Part shown: positions 22,069 through 33,525 of the stretch, piece after piece
Position numbering within the stretch: position 1 is the first letter of the stretch
Layout: every line of letters begins with the position of its first letter
Source: Phymatolithon calcareum
Lineage: Eukaryota; Rhodophyta; Florideophyceae; Hapalidiales
DNA length: 64,000 nucleotides
Assembly: GCA_977006965.1 (NCBI GenBank)
Contig: OZ345377.1
Coordinates: 186,001-250,000 of the forward strand
Direction of reading: 5' to 3'
Translations under genes and position numbers: made by a program
Notes under the pieces: generated by a model
Seen by the model: only the letters and a program-made list of their open reading frames with translations
The model's database searches: none
What the model was told of the DNA's origin: nothing

Positions 22069-22502
22069 TCCATGACAAGGGCAAGGACGAAGACAAGGCA
22101 AGACACAAGAAGGGAGGGAGCAGTATGGAGCCCACACGCAATAGTGACCCCCAAACGCCGCCGAGCTCGGCCCGTGCGCAGTAACGGGCCACAGCTTTCA
22201 ACAGTACGACCTAGAGCGCGCAGAAGAACCTTGAGAATTTCGTTGCGCGCCCCAACGAGGAGTCCGAGATGCGCGAAATTGCCGATCTCATCGAAGAGAA
22301 AGTCAAGAAGACCCTGGAAGCCACCCGTGTTATAGACAATATCAAGAATCTAGAAGACGCGCTAAACATTGCAGCCAACAATCTAAGCGCAAGCATCAAC
22401 AAGATTACCGGCGATATCGAAAAGATCCAAAAATCGATCGATATTCAAGATTCGACGACAGACGTCCGCGAGAGGAAGAGGAAGCGCTCTAATTTAGATT
22501 GT
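22069..22502 (+). pseudogene. coiled-coil protein paralogue 2, with frameshift and two nonsense codons
   Basis: This copy repeats the plan of the preceding gene: basic head (MTRARTKTRQDTRREG), then EPTRNSDPQTPP (paralogue 1 has APTRNASPESPP), then SAQKNLENFVARPNEESEM (paralogue 1 has SAQKDVEQFLSRRSKKSEL). The helix continues with EIADLIEEKVKKTLEATRV and ends basic. Between head and helix the frame shifts once, and a TAA and a TAG interrupt the linker. The helical part alone is open from an internal ATG at 22269 to the stop at 22554-22556. AATAAA stands at 22542-22547. So either a recent pseudogene of a tandem duplication, or a shorter protein that starts at 22269. Confidence 0.6.
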
Positions 22503-22556
22503 TTTACTTGTTCTTGCCAAAGGTTTTGTCCCATTAATCACAATAAAAACAAGTGA

Positions 22557-22870
22557 GGTGCAACCGAGTATTTAGATGGAACACGAAGCCAAAAACAAAA
22601 GCATGGTGTCATCATAGAAGTTTCAGCCTATCCTTGATGCCCACATTTCCAACGTTATGCATCTCGTCCTTTTCCGCTCATTCCATTATCACATACCCCG
22701 TCCCTCAACTTGAATCATTTTATTGTAATCTTTGATTTCTGGCGCACAGACAGTCATAATCGATTCCGGATGCGGAGTAACAGGAGATACAACGTGCGCA
22801 AGAGACAGCGTTCTTATCCCGTTGACGCATCAACGTCGCGCGCGATTAACATGAATCACCTCAGACCAAA
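22557..22870. other. non-coding spacer before the satellite
   Basis: Nothing recognisable. It directly precedes the first (variant) unit of the 10-bp repeat. Confidence 0.35.
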
Positions 22871-25406
22871 ATAAATGAAAATGAATGAAAATGAATGAAA
22901 ATGAATGAAAATGAATGAAAATGAATGAAAATGAATGAAAATGAATGAAAATGAATGAAAATGAATGAAAATGAATGAAAATGAATGAAAATGAATGAAA
23001 ATGAATGAAAATGAATGAAAATGAATGAAAATGAATGAAAATGAATGAAAATGAATGAAAATGAATGAAAATGAATGAAAATGAATGAAAATGAATGAAA
23101 ATGAATGAAAATGAATGAAAATGAATGAAAATGAATGAAAATGAATGAAAATGAATGAAAATGAATGAAAATGAATGAAAATGAATGAAAATGAATGAAA
23201 ATGAATGAAAATGAATGAAAATGAATGAAAATGAATGAAAATGAATGAAAATGAATGAAAATGAATGAAAATGAATGAAAATGAATGAAAATGAATGAAA
23301 ATGAATGAAAATGAATGAAAATGAATGAAAATGAATGAAAATGAATGAAAATGAATGAAAATGAATGAAAATGAATGAAAATGAATGAAAATGAATGAAA
23401 ATGAATGAAAATGAATGAAAATGAATGAAAATGAATGAAAATGAATGAAAATGAATGAAAATGAATGAAAATGAATGAAAATGAATGAAAATGAATGAAA
23501 ATGAATGAAAATGAATGAAAATGAATGAAAATGAATGAAAATGAATGAAAATGAATGAAAATGAATGAAAATGAATGAAAATGAATGAAAATGAATGAAA
23601 ATGAATGAAAATGAATGAAAATGAATGAAAATGAATGAAAATGAATGAAAATGAATGAAAATGAATGAAAATGAATGAAAATGAATGAAAATGAATGAAA
23701 ATGAATGAAAATGAATGAAAATGAATGAAAATGAATGAAAATGAATGAAAATGAATGAAAATGAATGAAAATGAATGAAAATGAATGAAAATGAATGAAA
23801 ATGAATGAAAATGAATGAAAATGAATGAAAATGAATGAAAATGAATGAAAATGAATGAAAATGAATGAAAATGAATGAAAATGAATGAAAATGAATGAAA
23901 ATGAATGAAAATGAATGAAAATGAATGAAAATGAATGAAAATGAATGAAAATGAATGAAAATGAATGAAAATGAATGAAAATGAATGAAAATGAATGAAA
24001 ATGAATGAAAATGAATGAAAATGAATGAAAATGAATGAAAATGAATGAAAATGAATGAAAATGAATGAAAATGAATGAAAATGAATGAAAATGAATGAAA
24101 ATGAATGAAAATGAATGAAAATGAATGAAAATGAATGAAAATGAATGAAAATGAATGAAAATGAATGAAAATGAATGAAAATGAATGAAAATGAATGAAA
24201 ATGAATGAAAATGAATGAAAATGAATGAAAATGAATGAAAATGAATGAAAATGAATGAAAATGAATGAAAATGAATGAAAATGAATGAAAATGAATGAAA
24301 ATGAATGAAAATGAATGAAAATGAATGAAAATGAATGAAAATGAATGAAAATGAATGAAAATGAATGAAAATGAATGAAAATGAATGAAAATGAATGAAA
24401 ATGAATGAAAATGAATGAAAATGAATGAAAATGAATGAAAATGAATGAAAATGAATGAAAATGAATGAAAATGAATGAAAATGAATGAAAATGAATGAAA
24501 ATGAATGAAAATGAATGAAAATGAATGAAAATGAATGAAAATGAATGAAAATGAATGAAAATGAATGAAAATGAATGAAAATGAATGAAAATGAATGAAA
24601 ATGAATGAAAATGAATGAAAATGAATGAAAATGAATGAAAATGAATGAAAATGAATGAAAATGAATGAAAATGAATGAAAATGAATGAAAATGAATGAAA
24701 ATGAATGAAAATGAATGAAAATGAATGAAAATGAATGAAAATGAATGAAAATGAATGAAAATGAATGAAAATGAATGAAAATGAATGAAAATGAATGAAA
24801 ATGAATGAAAATGAATGAAAATGAATGAAAATGAATGAAAATGAATGAAAATGAATGAAAATGAATGAAAATGAATGAAAATGAATGAAAATGAATGAAA
24901 ATGAATGAAAATGAATGAAAATGAATGAAAATGAATGAAAATGAATGAAAATGAATGAAAATGAATGAAAATGAATGAAAATGAATGAAAATGAATGAAA
25001 ATGAATGAAAATGAATGAAAATGAATGAAAATGAATGAAAATGAATGAAAATGAATGAAAATGAATGAAAATGAATGAAAATGAATGAAAATGAATGAAA
25101 ATGAATGAAAATGAATGAAAATGAATGAAAATGAATGAAAATGAATGAAAATGAATGAAAATGAATGAAAATGAATGAAAATGAATGAAAATGAATGAAA
25201 ATGAATGAAAATGAATGAAAATGAATGAAAATGAATGAAAATGAATGAAAATGAATGAAAATGAATGAAAATGAATGAAAATGAATGAAAATGAATGAAA
25301 ATGAATGAAAATGAATGAAAATGAATGAAAATGAATGAAAATGAATGAAAATGAATGAAAATGAATGAAAATGAATGAAAATGAATGAAAATGAATTAAA
25401 ATGAAT
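22871..25406. repeat. 10-bp tandem repeat (ATGAATGAAA), 251 perfect units
   Basis: Units 22881-25390 are 251 consecutive identical copies of ATGAATGAAA with no visible error. One variant unit (ATAAATGAAA) opens the array. At the other end ATGAATTAAA and ATGAAT lead into irregular ATGAAAATTAATGAAAATTA. Every plus-strand frame meets TGA within 30 bases. The minus strand (TTTCATTCAT)n has no stop codon and no ATG in any frame over 2.5 kb. The period is close to one helical turn, so the A-runs are phased, which predicts curved DNA. Confidence 0.97.
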
Positions 25407-28400
25407 ATTGATGAAAATTAATGAAAATTAATTCCTTTTTCTTTGTATTGTTTTCAGCTGCTCAAAGCCTCCGTCCATGAATGTCAAGTGAATTCTGTTT
25501 TCGTTTTCTTTGATCCAGTAAATGGCCTAACATTTGGATTCACATTTTTTTTCGTCATTGCGTGTTGAAGAGAACGGGCTGAATTCTTATCGTGTAACTT
25601 CGTGTGGGAATGGTGACTTGAGAAATATGGAGGTTGGCCGACCGTGGAACTTCTCTTATTTTTTGACGAGTTCTGGGACTGGCGGCGATGATGGTTGGCT
25701 CTTATGAGTGTTGAAATTTCAACTGCTCAATCCTGTCGTTCTGTTTTTTGATACTGCCGTACCGGATGTGCGGGGTTTGAAATACAGAAGTTCTCTCTCT
25801 CGCTGTAGTCGGGTTTTACCCCGGCAAACGCCGCGGGCGCCGCGAAGCGGCGAGCTTTATAGAAAAAGAATTGATCTAAGGATGACTTGGCAGTATGATA
25901 AATGGATCAATTGAAATTTCTGGAAGACGCTTCGACGCGTTCTAGCCGGCCGCCACTTTAATGCTTACAAGGTAAGTAATAAAGTGAAAGAATCTGTAAG
26001 CTGTAAGTAATGGTTCTAGGGTTTGCCCTTGGTGATCTTTCATGGTGTAAGTACTCATCGAGACCAAGTGTACTGTAATGACTGTAATGCTATCTGTCAG
26101 GTCTTGTTGCAGTCTGTAATGAAAATCTGAAGGGAGCTAGTCTTATAGGAAATAGAGAGTATGATAGTGGCCTTGGACGCCATTGAATGCCGAGAATGCA
26201 CTTGGTTCCAGTAAGCCGAGCCAGTAGGCGAAGAAGATTTGCAGAGACGACACCATGCGAAAGAGATCCATGGTTCAGCAGTATCTGCTTCAATATTGAG
26301 CCATTCCTCTCTCTCAATGCATGAAATTAAATACTTTAGTTCTGTTCTGTTGTGCAGAGCATCCAAATGCTTCGATGCTACGCACTTTGTTCAACTCAAT
26401 GGAACGAAATTACGGCGCCAACCATAAGACCGCCAAATGAATTTAGAAATTTCAAGTTGTATTGATACAATCGAGAAGTGAATTTCCGTACTGCGTGTGT
26501 GTGTTTTGAAGGATCTGAACGGAATATTGAATTTAGCTGGTGTTAACATATTTTCTTGAAACACTGAACGATTTCTAGGCGGCACTTAACTTCAGGAACA
26601 ATAGAATTCTGATGGGGATGGCTTAAATCCATCCGAATTCCGGCAATTGCAGTAGATTGCGGCAGAGGGCTACATATAGAACCTGGACAATCTCCCGAAG
26701 TTGCACGATAGTTATACAAGTGTAATCGTTCCGACAGACTTGATCACGTAAACCTAATGTACTTTAGCTCAGACGCAAAGTAAAGTTTATCCTCTCGTAC
26801 CACATTGGGGCTATCGTGATAATACAAATTTGGGTAAAAGCAAAATTGTGCAAACGTGACAAAATGGATGTAAATTGGATGAAATTGTTCGGATTGGCAG
26901 CTGTGGCAGCTCCGGAAAATCGTATTCCGAAAGCGACTGTTTTGGCAAGCTATGACAGAAATTATGAAATGAGCAATGCATAATTTGATGCTCTAAATGA
27001 ATCCGTTGCATGGCAGAGCTGGGCAGCAGCATACAACGGGGAAGAAAATGCACATGCTTACTGAGGGCATCAGGATTGATCCAGACTGCTCTTCCACCGA
27101 TTGCCCGCGAATATGAGCGGCCGAAGAAGCATGGATACAGCGACATGCTTAGGACTTGTTTTAAGTTGGCTCCGATGAAAAGGCCCTGAGCAATCCCTGT
27201 CGACAAATTTTGGCATCACGAACAGTGCAATTTCCCTTTCTTGCGATTGGGGAGGTGAATAGTGATTCGGGTTCTTGCGAACAACACGCTTGCATCATTA
27301 TCTGTAGTAGAATGGATAGGTGGCCTTGATGCCTTGTTCTTCCGCGGCCATTACAGCCCTCAAGGGATTACACCCAGTTCCTTCGGCCTCGCCATCTTCT
27401 CCGGTTAGCGTTAGTTGTAGTATTATAACACCGAATTGGAAGCATATGGCGGGCTTTCGCCGCCGTCCTTCAGTAAACGGAACAACCCGTGTTTGGGTCA
27501 GATCGACCGTTTCCGTTCCACCCTTCGCGGTCCTCAGGGAAGGCCTCGCGTACGACATCGAATCTGCGCCGTCGTTCAAGCCTCGGTCCTCGGACACTCG
27601 CCTCTGTGTTTGCGTACGTACGTTGGGGTCCTTTTGCGATTGGACCACAAGTACGTGCGTGTGCTGTTGATTGCTCTGCCATTAACCTCCATCTGGAGAG
27701 AACTTTTCCTAGAGCCTTGCATGGCCTTTCTGGCCACCTCTGTGGCGAAGATCAGCCGATCTGCGCCGACACAGTATCAATGCCTACAGTTTCGGATATA
27801 AGCATGTTTAAAACAGAAATTTCAGAGAAGTAACCACTCCTTCACGATTTCTATGCTGTTCCGGACGGGTTGAAATCTCACTTGCAGCAGGTTGGAGATT
27901 GCGTGATTAAAAATATGTTTTAGAACGGCTGGACACCTGACCACTACGTTGGGAACCTTTTCTTATTTGTGCCATCCGGCGTGATAGTTGCTTGAGCTAT
28001 AAACGGACCAGGAAGCTTTCACGGCTCCATTATCTCTGAGTTTGAAATTATGAACAGTAAGCTGAGCGTCCAGTTTGAAGCTGAGCGCCTAGTTTGATGA
28101 AAAGGGAGTAAGATGTGTGATGGATTCTACTTTCTGTAAGGGAAACTAACCGTATCTCATAAAGTCTGTTCCTGCAGACCTTGTAGACGTTGATAATCTC
28201 TAAAAAAGTGCAGTCCGCAAGCAAGCAACATCGATACGTCAAGCCTCAGAGTGGAGGATGCGGGCAATGCAAAGCACTTTCCCAAGAACTAAGGGTAGGA
28301 TTGTTTACGAAGAACGGGAAAGAAAGGAGACTAATTTTGCAGCACATGGTGTTGCTGTTCAATTTTCCAACTCGGCTCGTTGGTATCAATCAAATATTGA

Positions 28401-28941
28401 CGACTTATATGCCGTGTCTCAGCGTAGAAGCACAGTTTTTATTTGATCGCATGGAGTAAACTCCGATACAACTTTAAGCGCTTCTTCGCATAGGTCTCTC
28501 TCACCTCCAGAAGAACTGCACTGGATTTCTTCGAAATTCATTTTTAAATTTCTAGACCTACAAATTGGGAGCTCAAAACTTTCCACGTAATAAAGATCAA
28601 ATCGGAAAAATGATTCATGATTAATGATTTACTGCGCTTTCTAGACCTGAAGGGTACCAGTTATGCAACAAATTCAAGCAGCATTGTCTATTCCGAGCAC
28701 AAGAACATAGGTTCGCTCCCCACAACACGCACAGCAGGCAATGGAAAAGGTTTCCAGCACCAGTCCGATGCACAATTGAAGAGCTCTCTGTTGAGGTTCT
28801 TGCGGTTTTCCTAATAAAAGAAGCCATTTCTCTATAGAAACATCCCTCAGGGTCTACAAAACGGTACTCGCACTCGAACTGGGCATTAAAATTCTACTTG
28901 GCATCACCACTGGTGTTCGTAGCGTCCCCTGGAACACCTCC
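25407..28941. other. 3.5-kb stretch without a supported gene
   Basis: There is a GC-rich palindromic patch at 25.80-25.86 kb (CGCCGCGGGCGCCGCGAAGCGGCG). A plus-strand frame at 26,864-26,968 (MDVNWMKLFGLAAVAAPENR) continues in frame after a TAA with FDALNESVAWQSWAAAYNG, and may be a relic gene. A minus-strand frame at 27,298-27,648 contains FQFGVIILQLTLTGEDGE, faintly like the FGVxLLxLxTG region of protein kinases. A plus frame at 28,258-28,446 reads RIVYEERERKETNFAAHG. None has enough support to be called a gene. Confidence 0.35.
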
Positions 28942-29104
28942 TCATTTTCCGAACATAAACATTATCATCATTGACTCCATCCTTTTATCAGCCCTCCGGG
29001 CCTCCTTATCGCGCCTTCGCATATCCGCCTCACGTTGTGATCTTTCATCGTTCAAGGGCAGGCTATCATGCGCGCGGTCTTCCTCCCGTCTCTGTCTCTC
29101 GGCT
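28942..29104 (-). pseudogene. C-terminal coiled-coil gene fragment cut by the LTR element
   Basis: Reading the minus strand from the edge of the LTR element, the frame gives RQRREEDRAHDSLPLNDERS and then EADMRRRDKEARRADKRMES, ending MMIMFMFGK and a TGA at 28942-28944. This Arg/Glu-rich helix followed by a Met-rich end is the usual C-terminus of Myb/SANT-like transposon or host proteins. The fragment stops exactly at the LTR boundary (29104/29105), so the gene was probably split by, or recombined with, the retrotransposon. The N-terminal part is not recognisable beyond 33,525. Confidence 0.45.
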
Positions 29105-29317
29105 TGTGTAAGCAGCGGCAGCGTATGTTAGCCTATTACAGGTGTAGAAGCCTGGCAGCTTATCATAAGAAGACGGGACACTTCAGTGGCGTACAGCCTG
29201 TTGTGTATAAGATAGATAGTCCACTTTCTAAAGCAAACCATCTCTTTTCCTGAAGAAGCACCTTGTCTTCGGTTGATCTCGGCGAGGACGAGTAGTGGAC
29301 CGCCTCTGGTTATTACA
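29105..29317 (+). repeat. 5' LTR, 213 bp
   Basis: Begins TGTGTAAGCAG and ends TTATTACA, the usual TG...CA limits. It has the same length as the 3' LTR and differs from it at about 16 positions by eye. A TATA-like GTATAAGATAG lies in the middle. Confidence 0.88.
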
Positions 29318-29361
29318 GATATATTTTTCCAGCCTGCAGGAAAGGATAAGGCTCAAGGTTT

Positions 29362-32300
29362 ATGTCCGACTCGGGAGAAGCTGCAGATCGATTTCGTTTC
29401 GTTACACTTCGAAGAGTCGACTCAAGCCAAACTGGCGTAGTACGGGCAAGTCTTGAAGACCGTTTTAGGAATCCATCAACCCCGGAAGGTGGACAAGGGA
29501 TCGACGTCATAAATGATGACGAAGACGTGCAAGACGCAAACAGCAGAAACACGGCTACGTCTATTTCGCTTCGTCGCTCACTCACCGGAGAAGAGAACAG
29601 TACTCCAAACATACTCCCTGGTACAGGGAATGCATCAGTTTTCCACTCCATTGTACACCCATTGCTCGAATCGCTCGACCCCAAGGTGGTTATCGCATTT
29701 TTGGACGAGCGCAATATCTATGAAGACCGCATCAAGGCTTTACAAGAAAGCAGTGCGGCCAGGATTCACATGGCTAGCTGGAAGACTTCCGTAAAGAAGT
29801 CGCTTCAGAAACATTTTTCATACTGAGCAAGGTCTCGGACATCGTACCTGGGGTGGAGTTTAAGGATATCACGTCGGAGCATGTCCAAGAGGCTATACTC
29901 GCCATTGCTGAAGGTTTTCTGAAGCCAACGTTTGACGTCAAGAACCTAGACGCGGCAATGTCAAAGCTGCGAACCGACATGTCAATATCTGATCCAAAGG
30001 CACGAATGGTAATGTTAGTCGCCGATTTTAAGGCGAAACTGACGCAAAGCGGTATGGAAACATACCTGGAGGAAAATACAAAAAGTTCAATCAAGTGCAT
30101 TGCAAATGCAGTTCACCCACCGCAACTAAGAGCAAAAATAAGACAACACATCGAAAAGAAAACACCCTCGCAAAGAATTTCTTGGAATTTTTCAAGCACC
30201 TGAAAATCAAGGCAGTACAAATCGACGCCGCAGCAGCGTGCGACCGTGCACTGGTAAAAGAGCGAAACAACGCAGGGAAGGAATCTGGAGGTACTCCACA
30301 AAAGACATACACACATTCACCGGTTACGAAGACGAATGAAAAGTCCACAAGAAAGGCACCAATATGCATCTATGACCCGTGCGCCGTGGAGAAGAAGCAT
30401 CATTGGCTCCGGGAATGCGAATAATGCCCGGAGGATGAAAAGCTGAAAGTGTTCAAGGCATAGAAGGAAAATAAGGCGCAAGGCAAGAAAGATAAAAAAT
30501 CTAGAAAGTTGGCCAGGAAACCACCATGCAGGAGTACAATGTCCATTCCGTAATACCAAGAGGGTGCGGAATACAATTCGACGAGAAACATGACGACACA
30601 CGCTTTCTTGGAAAACTCCCGGGTAATGTTAATATTACCCTGTGCGGCGATGGAGGCTCCATAATCAACTTGCTGCCTCCGGATGCCCTGGAAAAAATCA
30701 TCGACGCCAAGGCTGAGATTGAAGTGACAGAGTTCACCAACCCTCGAGTATACGACAGCGCGGTGCTAAACAGGAAGGACGGAAATCGCATGAAGATTAT
30801 ATGCAAGAAAAAGGTTACCATCCCTGTCATCCCCATTGACTGGAATGGAACTTAGCTCGCACTGCGAAATGCGAAGTGGATGGTCCCAACACAGCCAGCG
30901 ACCGAAGCACTTCTACGTCGCCCAATATTGAAAGCCGTATGATCCACGCAATGCCGAAGGACTTCGGAACCTTCACATACCCGAAACGGCAGCGGCGCTC
31001 TCGCAGTTTTTAAACTACTTAAAATGGATGTCACAGAGCATCTCACGATTTGCCGAGCGTGTAAGAAATTTACTCAACATTGTGGAGCAATCGTACGAAA
31101 AATCTGGTAAGCGCACATCACGAAGTATCAAGAATTCAAAACTTTCGAAAATAGGTTGGGCGGAAAAACGCGTAAAAGAATTCGTGGACATGAAGGAAGC
31201 ACTGAAGGAATCCATCAAACTGACGAGGAAGGCGATATGTATTCACACGGATGCGAGCTATCACTTTTGGGCAATGTCATCACACAATGCGACATAGACG
31301 AACTATCGAAACCTAAACGGGACCAATCTCACCAAGCAATTGCATTTCTTGGGTCTGCATTTGTAGGACCTCAACGCGGCTATTCGACATACGAGAAGGA
31401 AGTTTATGCCATATTTCAGAGTATTCAAAAGCTGGATTATTTTCTCACTTCAGCCGAGAATATCTTTGTGTACACAGATCATCGTAATCTGTTATTCATT
31501 AGAAACCCTCGAGCTTTCAACCCAAATATCGGGCAGCACATCGCGTCGAAAGTGCAACGATTGGCATTATATCTCTGACAGTCTCAATACTGCATCGAAC
31601 ATTTATCAGGCGATGAAAACGAAAAGGCAGATATGTTAACGCGTTGGTGTTGGGGCTATCGTCAGACTAGTAAGGTTTCACGAATCCAAATTGCAAACTA
31701 CGACATTCATCCGAGCACAGCGGAACCAGGGTTTATATGGCCGGAATTGGACGAGATTCACAGTCTGCAGCGCAAGTATCACGACGCGGCACCGGAGACG
31801 GCACAACAGAAGGACAGCCTTATCGTCATCAACGAAAGGATATAGATACCGAAGGAAGCAAGCGACAAGAAGCTTTCCCTCATCGTTACAGCACATACTG
31901 GAATCGCGGGACATAGGGAGCAGGATGCCACTTTGGCAACCCTCAAAGCGCAGTACATTTTGAAGTCGATGGCAGTGGACACGCAGGTTTTTGTCAAAAC
32001 TTGTATAGACTGAATAGGTTCGCGAAGTGGAAACCGTATTCCACGGCCGCTCCTAACAACGATGCTTGCATTGAGGCCGGACGAGATGATATACTTTGAC
32101 TACCTTTTAATGGGGGTATCCCAAACGAGCCTGAAATACGTATTGGCTGGACATCAAAGATGATCTATCATCGTACGTCTAGTTGTGCACAGTGGACAGT
32201 TCCAACTCTGAAAACGCAGCAACTGCAATATCCCGCAGGATCAACACATTTACGATTATGGATATCTGGGGTAGTGACCAAGGTTCACAGTTTAAAAACC

Positions 32301-33240
32301 AAATCACGACGATATTGGCAAGCGCGCACAACACACTTTGTCACTGCATATTCGCCATGGGCGAATGGGACAGTGGAGCGCTGCATGCGCGAAGTTTTGA
32401 AGACTGTGGAGGTTTTACTCAGCGAACTGAAACTCGGCCCGCAAGATTGGCCTGAAATTATTCCAGTACTTCAGAGGATATTGAACTCATCTCCATTAAA
32501 ACTGCTTGGAAAGAATAAGAACAGCGACACAAGGTCGCTATTGGAATTAATGACGGGAATCAAGCCCATATAAAAGACGTTACGAAAGACTCCGCTTAGT
32601 GGTGCCACACAAGCGAAAGATATTGAATACACGCGCTCCATGCAGTTGATCAAAATTGACAACCTTCAAGCTGTGTTCGAAGGTATGCATCGAGAGGTCA
32701 AGGAAATTAATATCGTGGCGCGGCGAAAGAAAAGCGAGGCTCACAACCGCAGTACGAACATTATTCAGCCAAACTGCGAAATTGGAGGCTACGTACTAAT
32801 CCGGCGAGCGAGAGGGCAAAACTGCAAGCTTGCGTTCCATTGGATTGGCCCTCGTGTAATCACTGCCGCTATCAATGATGTGGTGTACGTCGTAAAGGAC
32901 CTTGTAAACTCCAACGAGGAGCAAGTGCATGCCGTAAGGATGTCTTTGCACCGGCACGGACGGTCCGGGAAAGATGTCTCCACCAAGCCCCTGAATCATG
33001 CCAAATACATCGAGATCAATTATGAAGTAATTGACGAAATCGTCGATACGGGAGAACGAGACGGCGAAATATGGCTGAGGCTAAATGGTTAGGCCTTCGA
33101 GACGAGATGGACTTCGCATGGCACCGTCTCTCTGTTCTATACACCGACGTACCGGAAATGCTCACTGAGGATTTGCAGTCGGCAAAGAAGAAGAGGATCA
33201 CTAAGAAGGCACTCGCGTACATCTCTTCTATGACGTCCTG
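29362..33240 (+). pseudogene. gag-pol of Ty3/gypsy element (protease, RNase H, integrase, chromodomain; no RT)
   Basis: The gag starts at ATG 29362 (MSDSGEAADRFRFV) and continues in a second frame from about 29,850. A C-x4-C...H-x4-C zinc knuckle lies at 30.36-30.42 kb (CIYDPCAVEKKHHWLREC). The protease is near 30.64 kb, with GDGGSIINLLPP where D-S/T-G is expected, so the active site is altered. RNase H is at 31.33-31.58 kb (STYEKEVYAIFQSIQKLDY, YTDHRNLLF). The integrase has the HTGIAGHREQDAT zinc domain (31.9 kb) and a core with YFDYLLMG, GSDQGSQF and GTVERCMRE supplying the D, D, E triad (32.1-32.4 kb). The C-terminal chromodomain (YEVIDEIVDTGERDGEIWL, shifting frame to WLGLRDEMDFAWHRL) targets such elements to chromatin in other species. 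At least six frame changes or stops are present. Confidence 0.85.
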
Positions 33241-33312
33241 ATTCGTCATGGGGGCAGTGCAATCGTGAAGCGAGCACACTCATTCCTCTCCCACTATACA
33301 ACCCTGTAGGCT

Positions 33313-33525
33313 TGTGTAAGCAGTGGCAGCGTATGTTAGCCTATTACAGGTGTAGAAGCCTGGCAGCTTATCATAAGAAGGCGGGACACTTCAGAGGCGT
33401 ACAGCCTGTTGTATATAAGATAGATAGTCCACTTACTAAAGCAAACCATCCCTTTTCCCAACGAAGAACCTTGTCTTCGGTTGATCTCGACGAGGACGAG
33501 CAGTGGGCCGCGTCTGGTTACTACA
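33313..33525 (+). repeat. 3' LTR, 213 bp
   Basis: Begins TGTGTAAGCAG and ends TTACTACA; partner of 29105-29317. Confidence 0.88.

Larger units (their letters stand above)
29105..33525 (+). mobile_element. Ty3/gypsy LTR retrotransposon, 4.4 kb, reverse transcriptase core deleted
   Basis: Two 213-bp direct LTRs enclose gag, aspartic protease, RNase H, integrase and a chromodomain in the order of Ty3/gypsy (Metaviridae-type) elements. Between the protease (ends about 30,850) and the connection region (from about 30,950) the whole palm of the reverse transcriptase is missing. The sequence jumps to the thumb end (ETAAALSQFLNYLKWM, then RFAERVRNLL). The flanks show no matching 5-bp duplication (CGGCT before, ATTGC after), so one end may be rearranged. 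It cannot move on its own. Confidence 0.88.

Noticed and set aside
22871-25406. CRISPR-like array
   Set aside because: The repeats are contiguous 10-bp units without spacers, and the genome is eukaryotic; it is a satellite.
25800-25862. tRNA or structured RNA in the GC-rich patch
   Set aside because: There is a palindromic GC stretch but no A/B boxes or cloverleaf could be drawn.
26811-27206. 131-codon minus frame
   Set aside because: Rich in Cys, His and Leu with no motif; it looks like the antisense of the plus-strand relic at 26.86 kb.
27298-27648. protein kinase gene
   Set aside because: Only a faint FGVxxLxLTLTG resemblance; no HRD or DFG motif or glycine loop could be found nearby.
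32640-33092. independent host gene after the integrase
   Set aside because: It is the integrase C-terminal/chromodomain part of the gypsy element and lies inside the LTRs.
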